A DNA stretch of 64,000 nt from Treponema bryantii NK4A124 (GCF_000421345.1 NZ_ATWV01000003.1:248001-312000); one strand, 5' to 3'. Shown: positions 9,323-16,701, counted from the first letter of the stretch. Notes: generated by a model from the sequence alone, not told the origin. Program-made: numbers and translations.

Positions 9323-9358
9323 TTGACAAAAGACTGTATCCACACTATATTTAGTGTG
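9323..9358 (+). promoter_or_regulatory. Promoter overlapped by NrdR box
   Basis: TTGACA (9323-9328), a 17-base spacer and TATATT (9346-9351) make a near-consensus sigma-70 promoter. An 18-base palindrome at 9341-9358, containing ACACTATATTTAGTGT, covers the -10 and closely matches the NrdR-box consensus. A half-match TAGTGT lies about four helical turns upstream (9309-9314) and may be the second box of a pair. It would drive the glycyl-radical protein and nrdG separately from nrdD. Confidence 0.8.
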
Positions 9359-9396
9359 GGTGTGAAAATTAAATAATTTGGGAGGAGAAAAAGATT

Positions 9397-9930
9397 ATGG
9401 AAAAAAGAACACTTGCACAGATTGACGCCGAGATTGAAGAAACAAGAGCTGCACTTAAGGACGTTCATGGAACCGAGACTGAGGTTTACGCACGCATCGT
9501 AGGTTACTACCGTGCCGTAAAGCACTGGAACAAAGGAAAGCGCGATGAATTCGATCAGCGCAAAATGTTCACTCTCGAAGCCAGCAAGGAATATGATATT
9601 ACTGCAGCAGACCAGCCATGCGTTCGCAAGGCACCTGCTAAAATGTCTGCAGCAGAACCAGCAGCAGATTTACAGAGCGTAACATACGAAATGTATACAA
9701 GACAGACATGTCCTAACTGCCCTCCAGTAAAAGACTTTATGTCTGAGCTTGATATGCCGGGACGTGCAATTGATGTAGATACAAAAGAAGGTCTCGCAGA
9801 GGCTGCAAAGAAAGGTGTATTTGCATCACCTACAGTAATCTTCTACAACGAGGCTGGGGTAGAAACTGCACGCTGCCACAATGTTGAAGAACTTGAAGCT
9901 GTATTCAACAAGGTAAAAGTAACTGCATAA
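9397..9930 (+). CDS. Stand-alone NrdD glycyl-radical domain fused to a redoxin domain
   Basis: This 177-residue protein joins two parts. Residues ~26-58 (TETEVYARIVGYYRAVKHW and on to DQRKMF) match the extreme C-terminus of ordinary NrdD; Gly36 in RIVGY is the expected radical glycine. A Lys/Ala/Pro linker follows, with a lone Cys75. Residues ~95-177 form a glutaredoxin/thioredoxin-like domain with Cys105-Pro-Asn-Cys108 and a cis-Pro-type motif SPT (144-146). The first ~25 residues are a charged helix that may dock on the NrdD tail. GGAGGAG lies 8 bases before the ATG. The stop overlaps the nrdG start (TAATG). I infer that it supplies the radical, and perhaps the reducing thiols, to the 703-residue subunit. 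GrcA of enteric bacteria is a precedent for a stand-alone glycyl-radical domain, but it serves pyruvate formate-lyase. Confidence 0.88.
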   Translation: MEKRTLAQIDAEIEETRAALKDVHGTETEVYARIVGYYRAVKHWNKGKRDEFDQRKMFTLEASKEYDITAADQPCVRKAPAKMSAAEPAADLQSVTYEMYTRQTCPNCPPVKDFMSELDMPGRAIDVDTKEGLAEAAKKGVFASPTVIFYNEAGVETARCHNVEELEAVFNKVKVTA

Positions 9931-10697
9931 TGTCAGAGCTTGACCTGAATAAACCTGCGGGCGTACTTGTAAAAACCACTTGTGTGGATTTTCCAGGTCT
10001 GGTCGCAGGTTCTTTTTTTCTAAAAGGCTGTAATATCCGCTGCCCCTACTGCTACAACATAGGACTGGTATTGAATGATTCGGAAATACCCGCAGGCACT
10101 CAAACCGAACCACTCAACACTGTAGCAGAACTTTTTGCCCACCTTGAAAAGCGTCAGGGTATTTTAAGCGGCCTTGTAATAAGCGGCGGAGAACCCTTGT
10201 TAAATCCTTATACTCCGCTGATAATCCGCAGGGCAAAGGAACTGGGCTACAAAATCAAAATAGACACAAACGGAACCCTTCCGGAAAAATTACGAGCTCT
10301 GATTGAAGACGACAGCCTTCGGCCGGACTTTATTGCCATGGACATAAAAACCAGCCCTTCCCGCTATTCTACTTTAATTTGCGGAGACGCCTCTCCATAT
10401 TTTGGAAAATCTGATTTTTTCGAAAAGGTACTTTCTGAAAGCACAGAGCTTGTTGCAAGTTATTCTGCAGACTGCCGCGAATGGCGCACTGTTCTTGTCC
10501 CGGGACTCGTTACAAAAGATGATATAAAAGAAATGGCAAAACTGCTGCCGGTGGATGCGAGCTGGCAGTTTGCCCAGTTTATGAATCAGAACTGTCTGGA
10601 CCCGAGCTATAACGACATCTACCCTTATACTGATGCAGAAGCAAAAGAATTAATTGATTACGCAAAGACATTTATTGAAGGCGCAAATCTAAGATAA
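9930..10697 (+). CDS. nrdG: Anaerobic ribonucleotide reductase activating protein NrdG
   Basis: This radical-SAM enzyme makes the glycyl radical on the reductase using S-adenosylmethionine and a 4Fe-4S cluster. The cluster motif is Cys34-x3-Cys38-x2-Cys41 (GCNIRCPYC). The SAM-binding GGE motif (ISGGEPLLNP) lies near residues 88-98, and KIDTNGT follows. At 255 residues it belongs to the longer NrdG/PflA-like type rather than the ~155-residue enteric form. The ATG overlaps the stop of the glycyl-radical gene by one base, so the activase and its glycine-bearing substrate are translationally coupled. Confidence 0.93.
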   Translation: MSELDLNKPAGVLVKTTCVDFPGLVAGSFFLKGCNIRCPYCYNIGLVLNDSEIPAGTQTEPLNTVAELFAHLEKRQGILSGLVISGGEPLLNPYTPLIIRRAKELGYKIKIDTNGTLPEKLRALIEDDSLRPDFIAMDIKTSPSRYSTLICGDASPYFGKSDFFEKVLSESTELVASYSADCREWRTVLVPGLVTKDDIKEMAKLLPVDASWQFAQFMNQNCLDPSYNDIYPYTDAEAKELIDYAKTFIEGANLR

Positions 10698-10698
10698 A

Positions 10699-10724
10699 GT
10701 CATGCTGAACTTGTTTCAGCATCT
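10699..10724. repeat. Dispersed palindromic repeat, family R1
   Basis: A 26-base element containing GCTGAACTTGTTTCAGC, a short hairpin, directly after the nrdG stop. The same 26 bases recur exactly at 39014-39039 in an intergenic gap. Confidence 0.7.
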
Positions 10725-10725
10725 A

Positions 10726-11718
10726 TTACATTATTCTTGCAAATTCTTTTACTATCTGTGGAATAAGAGTTTCGACGCGACCGTTACAGCTCATGCCGCT
10801 GGCATTTTTGTGACCGCCGCCGCCAAACTTTGACGCTACAAGGGAAACATCAATTTTATCCTGTGAACGGAAACCGCCTGTACAGGTAGTCTCTGTATCC
10901 TGACGAAGGAATACTACAGCTTCTACACCTTTAGCACTCAGCATAAGCTGATAAAGGGAATCTGAATCGCGGCCTTCCAGGCCCCATTTTTTTGTATCTT
11001 CAAGAGACTCCCAGGTTACTACCAGTCTGCCGTCAAGATATCTTTCGGCTTTACCCAAAAGAATACCAAGAAGCTTTCTTGTAGAATAAGGCTTGCCGGA
11101 ATTTATTTCACGATAGGTTGTTCTAGGGTCTGCGCCAGATGCAACAAGACGGCTTACTGCTGCAAAGACCTCAGAAGAATTTTCAGTCAGGAATCTGAAA
11201 AAGCCTGTATCTGTACAAATTCCAAAGAAAAGAGTTTTTGCAAGTTCGGCAGGAAGGTCGCCAATCAGTTTTTCGTAAAAAAGCTGAATTAAAAAAGCAC
11301 AGGCTGGTGCGTTTGAATCGACATGCCCTTTCATTCCGTCTGTAAGACCGCTTGTTTTATGATGATCAATAACAAAGGTATCAAGATTTTTCAGATCGCC
11401 GTCTATGTCACCAATACGGACAATTTCAGAACAATCAGCTATAAATAAACCGCTTTTTTTGCGTTCACTTTCATCCTGAAATTCCATAGTATCCGAAAAC
11501 TTATCCTGCCAGCGGATAACTTCGTTTCTCTTAAAAGGTCCTGCAGAAAGTAACTGATAAGGTTTTCCAAAGTAATCAAGTATTGCGGCTATTCCAAGAC
11601 ATGAGGTAATGCAGTCTCCATCCGGTTCCTTATGTCCTGCAATAAAAAAGAAATCATGATTTTCTATAAAAGATTTGAGTTCATCGATTATTTCTTGAGA
11701 TAATTCAAACATTCGCAA
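10726..11718 (-). CDS. DHH-family phosphoesterase (NrnA-like oligoribonuclease/pAp phosphatase)
   Basis: Enzymes of this family cleave short oligoribonucleotides and 3'-phosphoadenosine 5'-phosphate. The 330-residue chain has the manganese-binding motifs in order: GHKEPDGDCITS (near 28-39), a later Asp in IADCS, DHH in VIDHHKT (near 116-122) and FFGICTDTGFFRF (near 165). The DHHA1 C-terminal domain ends in FGGGGHKNASGM (near 298-309), which matches the family GGGGH-x-x-A-S-G motif. No good ribosome site is visible before the ATG. A minus-strand terminator at 11741-11765 separates it from the secreted protein upstream. Confidence 0.88.
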   Translation of the reverse strand: MRMFELSQEIIDELKSFIENHDFFFIAGHKEPDGDCITSCLGIAAILDYFGKPYQLLSAGPFKRNEVIRWQDKFSDTMEFQDESERKKSGLFIADCSEIVRIGDIDGDLKNLDTFVIDHHKTSGLTDGMKGHVDSNAPACAFLIQLFYEKLIGDLPAELAKTLFFGICTDTGFFRFLTENSSEVFAAVSRLVASGADPRTTYREINSGKPYSTRKLLGILLGKAERYLDGRLVVTWESLEDTKKWGLEGRDSDSLYQLMLSAKGVEAVVFLRQDTETTCTGGFRSQDKIDVSLVASKFGGGGHKNASGMSCNGRVETLIPQIVKEFARIM

Positions 11719-11740
11719 ATTCCGTTATTTTAAATAAAAA

Positions 11741-11765
11741 AAAAGAGGGTTTATAACCCTCTTTT
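11741..11765 (-). terminator. Intrinsic terminator
   Basis: An 11-base stem, AAAAGAGGGTT with its complement, and a 3-base loop. On the minus strand it is followed by a T-run, so it ends transcription from the secreted-protein gene at 12227. Confidence 0.85.
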
Positions 11766-11783
11766 ATAATACCGTATTTCGGA

Positions 11784-12227
11784 CTAGAATTCCAAGTCTT
11801 CCAGAGTATCTTTATCGGCACCTTCCATATTCTTTCTGGAATCTACCATACCCCAGATTGAATTACTCTTATTCATAGGAATTGAAAGAATAACCCGTTT
11901 AAATTCACCACCGTCTTTTACGACTGTCATGTATGCACCAAGAGATGTTTTTACGGCACGGAACTTCAGCTTTCTTGGTTCCTCATTATTGCCTTTTCCC
12001 CATTTTTTAGGAATAACAACATTTCCAACACCTGTTTTATTTTTCTGGTAAATAACTGCGTATCCGTCTTTACCTTCAAGTATTTTAAGAACAGGTACAT
12101 TTACATAAGATATATCTGTCCATTTTCCTTCAGTACGTTCAGGTGCAGAAGCACTACTGTTTTCTGCTGCAAAAATAGAAGCAGACAAAGCTGCAAAAAC
12201 TGCAAGTATAATCAGTATTTTCTTCAT
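11784..12227 (-). CDS. Small secreted protein of unknown function
   Basis: This 147-residue protein has a clear type I signal peptide: MKKIL, a hydrophobic core, then ASIFAAENS with cleavage expected near residue 20. The mature part is basic and beta-rich, with no motif I recognise. AGGAG lies 6 bases before the ATG. It is transcribed alone, between tRNA-Met upstream and its own terminator downstream. It is probably periplasmic. Confidence 0.7.
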   Translation of the reverse strand: MKKILIILAVFAALSASIFAAENSSASAPERTEGKWTDISYVNVPVLKILEGKDGYAVIYQKNKTGVGNVVIPKKWGKGNNEEPRKLKFRAVKTSLGAYMTVVKDGGEFKRVILSIPMNKSNSIWGMVDSRKNMEGADKDTLEDLEF

Positions 12228-12440
12228 ATTAACTCCTGTACAGGTAATTATTTATTTACCATCAAATCAAGTAATAGTAATTATAAACCCAAAGTTTTTT
12301 TTTAACAAGATTTTTTCTTTTTTTTATCTTTATAATTTTTTTAATGAAAAACATGCCTTCTGGATTTTTTTTTAATAAAGAGGCAGATTTTTTAACGGAC
12401 TTGTTAATGAAAAATGAAAAAATAGAAAAAAAGTAAAAAA

Positions 12441-12469
12441 AAATCCGGAACTGTAAAAGTACCGGATTT
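12441..12469 (-). terminator. Intrinsic terminator after tRNA-Met
   Basis: Stem AAATCCGG with its complement; read on the minus strand it ends in a run of nine Ts. It lies 4 bases past the tRNA 3' end. Confidence 0.85.
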
Positions 12470-12473
12470 AAGC

Positions 12474-12546
12474 TAGCGACTAATGGGATTGAACCATTGA
12501 CATCACGGATATGAGCCGTGTGCTCTACCAACTGAGCTAAGTCGCC
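12474..12546 (-). tRNA. tRNA with CAU anticodon (Met, possibly Ile2)
   Basis: This 73-base cloverleaf has acceptor GGCGACT paired with AGTCGCT (one G-U), anticodon stem CACGG/CCGTG, loop CTCATAT and T-loop TTCAATC. The anticodon is CAT. I cannot tell elongator Met from lysidine-modified Ile2 by eye. CCA is not encoded. Confidence 0.93.
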
Positions 12547-12645
12547 AAAAGATGTTGCTATATTATCATTTTGCATAAGTCAGGTCAAGTATTAAACATC
12601 CAAAAAAGTTAAAAAAATACCAGTCATTTCATATTTTTCCACACA

Positions 12646-12661
12646 TGGCACAAAACTTGCA
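12646..12661 (+). promoter_or_regulatory. Sigma-54 (RpoN) promoter
   Basis: TGGCAC (12646-12651), five bases and TTGCA (12657-12661), with the invariant GG and GC exactly 10 bases apart. This is a full match to the -24/-12 consensus. Transcription should start near 12672, about 60 bases before the sigma-like gene at 12732. Confidence 0.75.
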
Positions 12662-12731
12662 TATATACAATTTACCGGGAAAATGACAGCTCGCTTTACT
12701 GACCCTAAAAATCATTAAAAGAGGTATTATT

Positions 12732-13682
12732 ATGAAAACACAAAACCTGAACGAACTGCCGGAACAAATGCATTGCGGAAAAATCAATGAAAATCAATTC
12801 CTTGATCTGATCTGCAGATTTGTTATTAAAAATTATCCTGTTTTTGGACTTCACAAATACGATGAAGATTTCCGGCAGGAAGTACTGATGAATCTTATTG
12901 AAAAGAAAACCAGGCTTATTCATCAATACAATCCGGATATAGGGGACTTTTTTACATATCTTTACTGTAATATATGTAATATCATAAACATCAATATAAA
13001 AAAACAGATTATTCAGTCTTTAAGGGAAAAGATAAACTACGAAGAATGCATCCTTGAGCTGGAAGAAAAAGAAGAAAAATATTACAGAATTGATTACAAG
13101 AATTTTGAATTACCAAAAGTCCCTTTCAAAGCCGCAGCTACAGTACAGCCTGAAGTTATGCAGTCATTAAAAGACAGGCAGCTGAAACACAATGAAAAGA
13201 AAATTGTAATTCTAGCCTTAAAATCTTCGTATTATCTTACTGATGAACAGATTTTAAGGATATGCAGTTATTCCGGAATCAATAAAGAACATTTATACAA
13301 GCTGATTGAAAAATGTAAAGAAACATTAGATGAAAAAAGCATCAGAAGGGAAAAAGCTGAAGAAAGAAGAAACTTTGCATATTTCCATCATAAAAGATAC
13401 TTAAAGATTATGGCTAAACTTGAAGATGATGTGCTGAGTAATAACACGGTCTGCAAAAACTTTGAACAGATGAAAGAACACATGGAAACAATGGAGAAAA
13501 AACACAGACGCAGCTGGAGCCGTCTTAATGATTCTTTTGAAAAAGGTCATATTTATTTACGGCCATCAAACCAGACAGTGGCAAATCTTATGGGAATGTG
13601 TGAACGTCAGGTTAACTATTATATAAACTGTGCAAAAAAGGATCTCGAAAAATCAAAAATACAAATATCTGATGAACCATAA
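12732..13682 (+). CDS. Orphan sigma-70-like regulator, divergent
   Basis: I do not recognise this 316-residue protein as a named family. Residues ~35-90 (FRQEVLMNLIEKKTRLIHQY and on through DIGDFFTYLY) resemble sigma-factor region 2, which binds core polymerase. The middle (near 150-200) has helices like a region-4 helix-turn-helix (LTDEQILRI). The C-terminal NQTVANLMGMCERQVNYY (near 280-300) looks like a second helix-turn-helix. A long charged stretch lies between. It sits behind a sigma-54 promoter with a GAGG ribosome site, which suggests a regulator under RpoN control. It could also be a non-sigma DNA-binding protein. Confidence 0.55.
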   Translation: MKTQNLNELPEQMHCGKINENQFLDLICRFVIKNYPVFGLHKYDEDFRQEVLMNLIEKKTRLIHQYNPDIGDFFTYLYCNICNIININIKKQIIQSLREKINYEECILELEEKEEKYYRIDYKNFELPKVPFKAAATVQPEVMQSLKDRQLKHNEKKIVILALKSSYYLTDEQILRICSYSGINKEHLYKLIEKCKETLDEKSIRREKAEERRNFAYFHHKRYLKIMAKLEDDVLSNNTVCKNFEQMKEHMETMEKKHRRSWSRLNDSFEKGHIYLRPSNQTVANLMGMCERQVNYYINCAKKDLEKSKIQISDEP

Positions 13683-13685
13683 TTA

Positions 13686-13714
13686 TTGTTTATAGCCGGT
13701 ATTTTCATTATATT
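13686..13714 (+). promoter_or_regulatory. Promoter of rdgB, probably leaderless
   Basis: TTGTTT (13686-13691), a 17-base spacer and TATATT (13709-13714). The -10 ends 7 bases before the rdgB ATG at 13722, and there is no Shine-Dalgarno site. Confidence 0.6.
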
Positions 13715-13721
13715 GATTTAT

Positions 13722-14375
13722 ATGAAAATCTACTTAGCAACCGGAAATAAAAATAAAAAAAGAGAGATGTGTGAACTTTTACCGGAACACACAATCCTTA
13801 TTCCTTCTGACGAAGGAATTGCTTTTGATCCTGATGAAACAGGAACAACTTTTTACGAAAACAGTCTGATTAAGGCACGCACACTTTATGATATTGTGCA
13901 CTGCCCTGTCATTGCAGACGATTCGGGAATTTGCGTAGACGCCTTGGGTGGAGCGCCTGGCATTTTCTCTTCACGCTATGCAGGCCCTGCTTTTATGCAT
14001 GGTAAGCCAGACGGCGGTAAAATCAGCCAGGAAGAACAGAATATCTTCCTTATTCAGCAGACAAACGAAGCTATAGCAAAAGGAAATCTTCCTAAAGCTG
14101 CATACCTTCACGGAGACCGTTCCTGCCATTATACCTGCGCTATGGTAATGTACTGCGGCCCGGACCGTCTTTTTGTAGCCCAAGAAACCTTTGAAGGCGC
14201 ATTAATCGACGATATTTCAAAACAGGCCGGCAGCGGCGGCTTCGGTTACGACCCTATCGTTTTCTTACCAGAATATCAGAAAACAGTTGCCGAACTAACA
14301 GCCGATGAAAAGAATGCCATTTCCCATCGCGGAAAAGCAGTTCGTGCCCTGAAAAAAATTATCGAAATTTTCTAA
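13722..14375 (+). CDS. rdgB: Non-canonical purine NTP pyrophosphatase (RdgB/HAM1)
   Basis: The enzyme hydrolyses dITP, ITP and XTP to monophosphates so that deaminated purines stay out of DNA. The start MKIYLATGNKNKKREM carries the family's N-terminal T/S-x-N-x-x-K-x-x-E motif. ENSLIKA, the metal-binding VIADDSGICVDALGGAPGIFSSRYAG (near 62-87) and FGYDPIVF (near 178-185) are intact. At 217 residues it is slightly long, owing to an insertion around 88-130. I chose ATG 13722 over an in-frame TTG at 13686 because that TTG lies in the -35 box and the extra 12 residues do not fit the family. Confidence 0.92.
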   Translation: MKIYLATGNKNKKREMCELLPEHTILIPSDEGIAFDPDETGTTFYENSLIKARTLYDIVHCPVIADDSGICVDALGGAPGIFSSRYAGPAFMHGKPDGGKISQEEQNIFLIQQTNEAIAKGNLPKAAYLHGDRSCHYTCAMVMYCGPDRLFVAQETFEGALIDDISKQAGSGGFGYDPIVFLPEYQKTVAELTADEKNAISHRGKAVRALKKIIEIF

Positions 14376-14382
14376 ATTTTTT

Positions 14383-14411
14383 CTAAAGTTCCTCCAGAAT
14401 CCTGCCGATAT
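14383..14411 (+). promoter_or_regulatory. Sigma-28 (FliA) promoter of flaB1
   Basis: CTAAAG at 14383 and GCCGATAT at 14404-14411, spaced as in flagellar sigma-28 promoters (TAAA, ~16 bases, GCCGATA). It lies 8 bases past the rdgB stop and about 160 bases before the flaB1 start. Confidence 0.75.
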
Positions 14412-14470
14412 TAACCGTAGAAGTGTTATGGCTGTACCGACTTCGCTGAAGCAGCAGTCAGGCGTTTCGG

Positions 14471-14524
14471 GCAAAAATGTGTAGATGTAGCCTTGTAAAA
14501 CATTTACGCATTTTTGCATCTTTT
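14471..14524 (+). terminator. Terminator-like hairpin in flaB1 leader
   Basis: An 18-base-pair stem (14471-14488 with 14500-14517, two G-U pairs), then ATCTTTTTT. It lies between the sigma-28 promoter and the flaB1 start, so it could be an attenuator or the end of a ~110-base small RNA. Confidence 0.65.
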
Positions 14525-14530
14525 TTCAAA

Positions 14531-14550
14531 CAGAAGAAAGGATTCTTCTG
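14531..14550 (+). promoter_or_regulatory. Candidate CsrA-binding hairpin in flaB1 leader
   Basis: CAGAAGAA and TTCTTCTG form a perfect 8-base stem around the loop AGGA. A GGA in a hairpin loop is the known CsrA target, and a second GGA lies in the ribosome site AAGGAGG at 14561. The layout recalls the two-site CsrA control of hag in Bacillus subtilis. Binding is inferred. Confidence 0.5.
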
Positions 14551-14573
14551 CTCACATTCCAAGGAGGAATACT

Positions 14574-15434
14574 ATGGTTATCAACCACAACATGTCGGCA
14601 ATGTTTGCCAATCGTCAGCTCGGAGTTACAGGTCTCAGTCTTAACAAAGACATGGAGAAATTGTCTTCAGGCGAAAGAATCAACCGTGCAGGTGATGATG
14701 CTTCAGGACTCGCAGTATCTGAAAAGATGCGTGCTCAGATCCGCGGTTTGAACCAGGCTTCACAGAACTGTTCAAATGGTATCAGCTTTATCCAGACAAC
14801 AGAGGGTTACCTCCAGGAAACAACTGACATCATGCAGCGTATCCGCGAGCTTGCAGTTCAGGCTTCTAACGGAATCTATTCTGAAGAAGACCGCATGCAG
14901 ATTCAGGTTGAAATTTCGGCTCTTGTTTCTGAAGTTGACCGCGTTGCTTCTGCCGCTCAGTTTAACGGCATGAACATGCTTACTGGCCGTTTCGCACAGC
15001 CAACAGGAGAAAATGTAGTAACAGCTTCTATGTGGTTCCATATTGGTGCTAACATGGATCAGAGAGTACAGGTATTTATCGGTACTATGTCTGCTGCAGC
15101 TCTTGGAGTTCGCGAACTTGGTTCAGAAGAGAAGCTTTCACTTGCTACACCGGAAGATGCCAACCGCGCAATCGGAACTATCGACGAAGCATTGAAGAAG
15201 ATCAACAAACAGCGTGCTGATCTTGGTGCTTATCAGAACCGCCTTGAACTTACTGTTAAGGGATTGGATATTGGTGCTGAAAACCTCCAGGCTTCAGAAT
15301 CACGCATCCGTGATACTGATATGGCTTCACAGATGGTAGAGTTCACAAAGAATTCTGTACTTCAGCAGGCAGGTACAGCTATGCTCGCTCAGGCTAATAC
15401 CCAGAGCCAGAATGTACTCAGCTTGTTGAGATAA
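14574..15434 (+). CDS. flaB: Flagellin FlaB, copy 1
   Basis: This is a 286-residue core flagellin of the periplasmic filament. It starts [17 protein letters not shown], and the conserved D0/D1 regions follow: [25 protein letters not shown] (near 28-52), [14 protein letters not shown] and [11 protein letters not shown]. The C-terminal helix has [24 protein letters not shown]. The variable middle is short, as in spirochaete flagellins. AAGGAGG lies 6 bases before the ATG; the frame is open 20 codons further, but the upstream part lies in the leader. It differs from copy 2 mainly in the middle (~130-190). A sigma-28 promoter lies upstream. Confidence 0.96.
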   Translation: MVINHNMSAMFANRQLGVTGLSLNKDMEKLSSGERINRAGDDASGLAVSEKMRAQIRGLNQASQNCSNGISFIQTTEGYLQETTDIMQRIRELAVQASNGIYSEEDRMQIQVEISALVSEVDRVASAAQFNGMNMLTGRFAQPTGENVVTASMWFHIGANMDQRVQVFIGTMSAAALGVRELGSEEKLSLATPEDANRAIGTIDEALKKINKQRADLGAYQNRLELTVKGLDIGAENLQASESRIRDTDMASQMVEFTKNSVLQQAGTAMLAQANTQSQNVLSLLR

Positions 15435-15464
15435 TCACTTGTCTTTAGCCAGATAGTGAGTTAT

Positions 15465-15510
15465 AATTAATTTTAGGTTGCGAAAGCAGCCTAAAATTAA
15501 TTGCGCGGTG
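15465..15510 (+). terminator. Hairpin after flaB1
   Basis: A 17-base stem (15465-15481 with 15486-15502) capped by a GAAA tetraloop, then GCGCGGTG and eight Ts. It probably ends or processes the flaB1 message. Confidence 0.7.
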
Positions 15511-15794
15511 TTTTTTTTGTCTTACTCCCCTTTATTTTTCAGCAAAAACATCGTAAAATTAATAAGCAATTATTGATTTTTACATGCCCGTTTTCAGCGG
15601 CGCATTGTTCTTTGACATAGTGTTTCCATGCAGGCTGGTGACGGCAGGAACAGTCAGTTTTAATTTTAATAAAGACTGACTATTCCTGCTGAATGGTCTG
15701 AAACTAAATCAGAGGCGCAGTACTGATTTAGCCTTCACCTGCAGGACAAAAAGCATGAGGCTTTTTGTTTTTAAGCAAACATGGAGGCACAAAT
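15503..15794 (+). other. Structured leader of flaB2
   Basis: There is no gene in this stretch. It holds a long imperfect stem (15644-15689, arms GCAGGAA/TTCCTGC and AGTCAGT/ACTGACT), a perfect 9-base stem (15704-15712 with 15723-15731), and a terminator-like hairpin (15747-15767) followed by five Ts, 20 bases before the ribosome site. I see no sigma-28 promoter and no clear sigma-70 promoter, so flaB2 expression may rely on readthrough or on an unrecognised promoter. Confidence 0.55.
15747..15772 (+). terminator. Terminator-like hairpin just before flaB2
   Basis: Stem CAAAAAGC/GCTTTTTG with a short loop, then TTTTT. A GGA lies directly upstream (15744-15746) and the GGAGG ribosome site is at 15783. 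It is a possible attenuator. Confidence 0.55.
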
Positions 15795-16643
15795 ATGATT
15801 ATTAATCACAATATGAGCTCACTCTATGCTGATCGTGTGACAAACATTTCTAATGAATCGATCATGAAAAACATGGAGAAGCTCTCATCTGGTGAACGCA
15901 TCAATCGCGCCGGTGACGATGCATCAGGACTTGCTGTATCTGAAAAGATGCGCAGCCAAATCCGTGGTTTGAACCAGGCTTCAAAGAACATCCAGAATGG
16001 TGTTTCTTTCATCCAGACAACCGAAGGTTATCTTGCTGAAACAACAGACATTCTTCAGCGTGTTCGCGAACTTGCTGTTCAGGCTGCAAACGGTATCTAC
16101 AGCGATGAAGACCGCATGCAGATTCAGGTTGAAGTTTCACAGCTCGTTGCTGAAGTTGACCGCATTGCAAGTGTAGCTCAGTTCAACGGTATGAATATGC
16201 TTACTGGACGCTTCGCAGAAACAGGCGACAGCACAATGCAGTTCCAGATTGGTGCAAATATGGATCAGAACGCTCGTGTATTCATTGGTACAATGACTGC
16301 ATCAGCTCTTGGACTTAAGGGTGCACAGGGTAGCGAAGAACAGATCACTATTTCATCACCAGAAGAAGCAAATATGACACTTGGCGCTGTTGACGCTGCA
16401 TTAACTCAGGTTAACAAGCAGAGAGCAGATCTTGGTGCATATCAGAACCGCTTCGAATTGGCTGCAAAGGGCGTAAACATTGCTGCTGAAAACACTCAGG
16501 CTGCAGAAAGCCGTATCCGTGATACAGACATGGCTTCTGAGATGGTTGAATTCACAAAGAACAGCATTCTCACACAGGCTGGAACCGCAATGCTCGCTCA
16601 GGCTAATAACCAGTCACAGACTGTATTGGCACTCTTGCAGTAG
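15795..16643 (+). CDS. flaB: Flagellin FlaB, copy 2
   Basis: This 282-residue flagellin starts [17 protein letters not shown] and shares almost all of the D0/D1 helices with copy 1, including [34 protein letters not shown] and [17 protein letters not shown]. The variable centre is a few residues shorter. GGAGG lies 8 bases before the ATG. Treponemes typically carry several FlaB chains that mix in the filament core and are sheathed by FlaA; no flaA lies in this window. It is followed by a terminator and then flaG. Confidence 0.96.
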   Translation: MIINHNMSSLYADRVTNISNESIMKNMEKLSSGERINRAGDDASGLAVSEKMRSQIRGLNQASKNIQNGVSFIQTTEGYLAETTDILQRVRELAVQAANGIYSDEDRMQIQVEVSQLVAEVDRIASVAQFNGMNMLTGRFAETGDSTMQFQIGANMDQNARVFIGTMTASALGLKGAQGSEEQITISSPEEANMTLGAVDAALTQVNKQRADLGAYQNRFELAAKGVNIAAENTQAAESRIRDTDMASEMVEFTKNSILTQAGTAMLAQANNQSQTVLALLQ

Positions 16644-16701
16644 ACAAATTAAAAAAATATGAATTAAAGAGATAACTGGATGTCATCTTTTTGATTTGAA
16701 A

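Noticed and set aside
9262-9396. The nrdD split as a frameshift or sequencing error
   Set aside because: The gap holds several stops, a near-consensus promoter, a NrdR box and a ribosome site. The small protein has its own N-terminal helix, so a single-base error cannot explain it.
12262-12576. A 104-codon minus-strand frame
   Set aside because: It runs through tRNA-Met and its terminator; the start reads the tRNA sequence.
15503-15794. A metabolite riboswitch in the flaB2 leader
   Set aside because: The hairpins do not match any riboswitch class I know; structured leader is all I can support.
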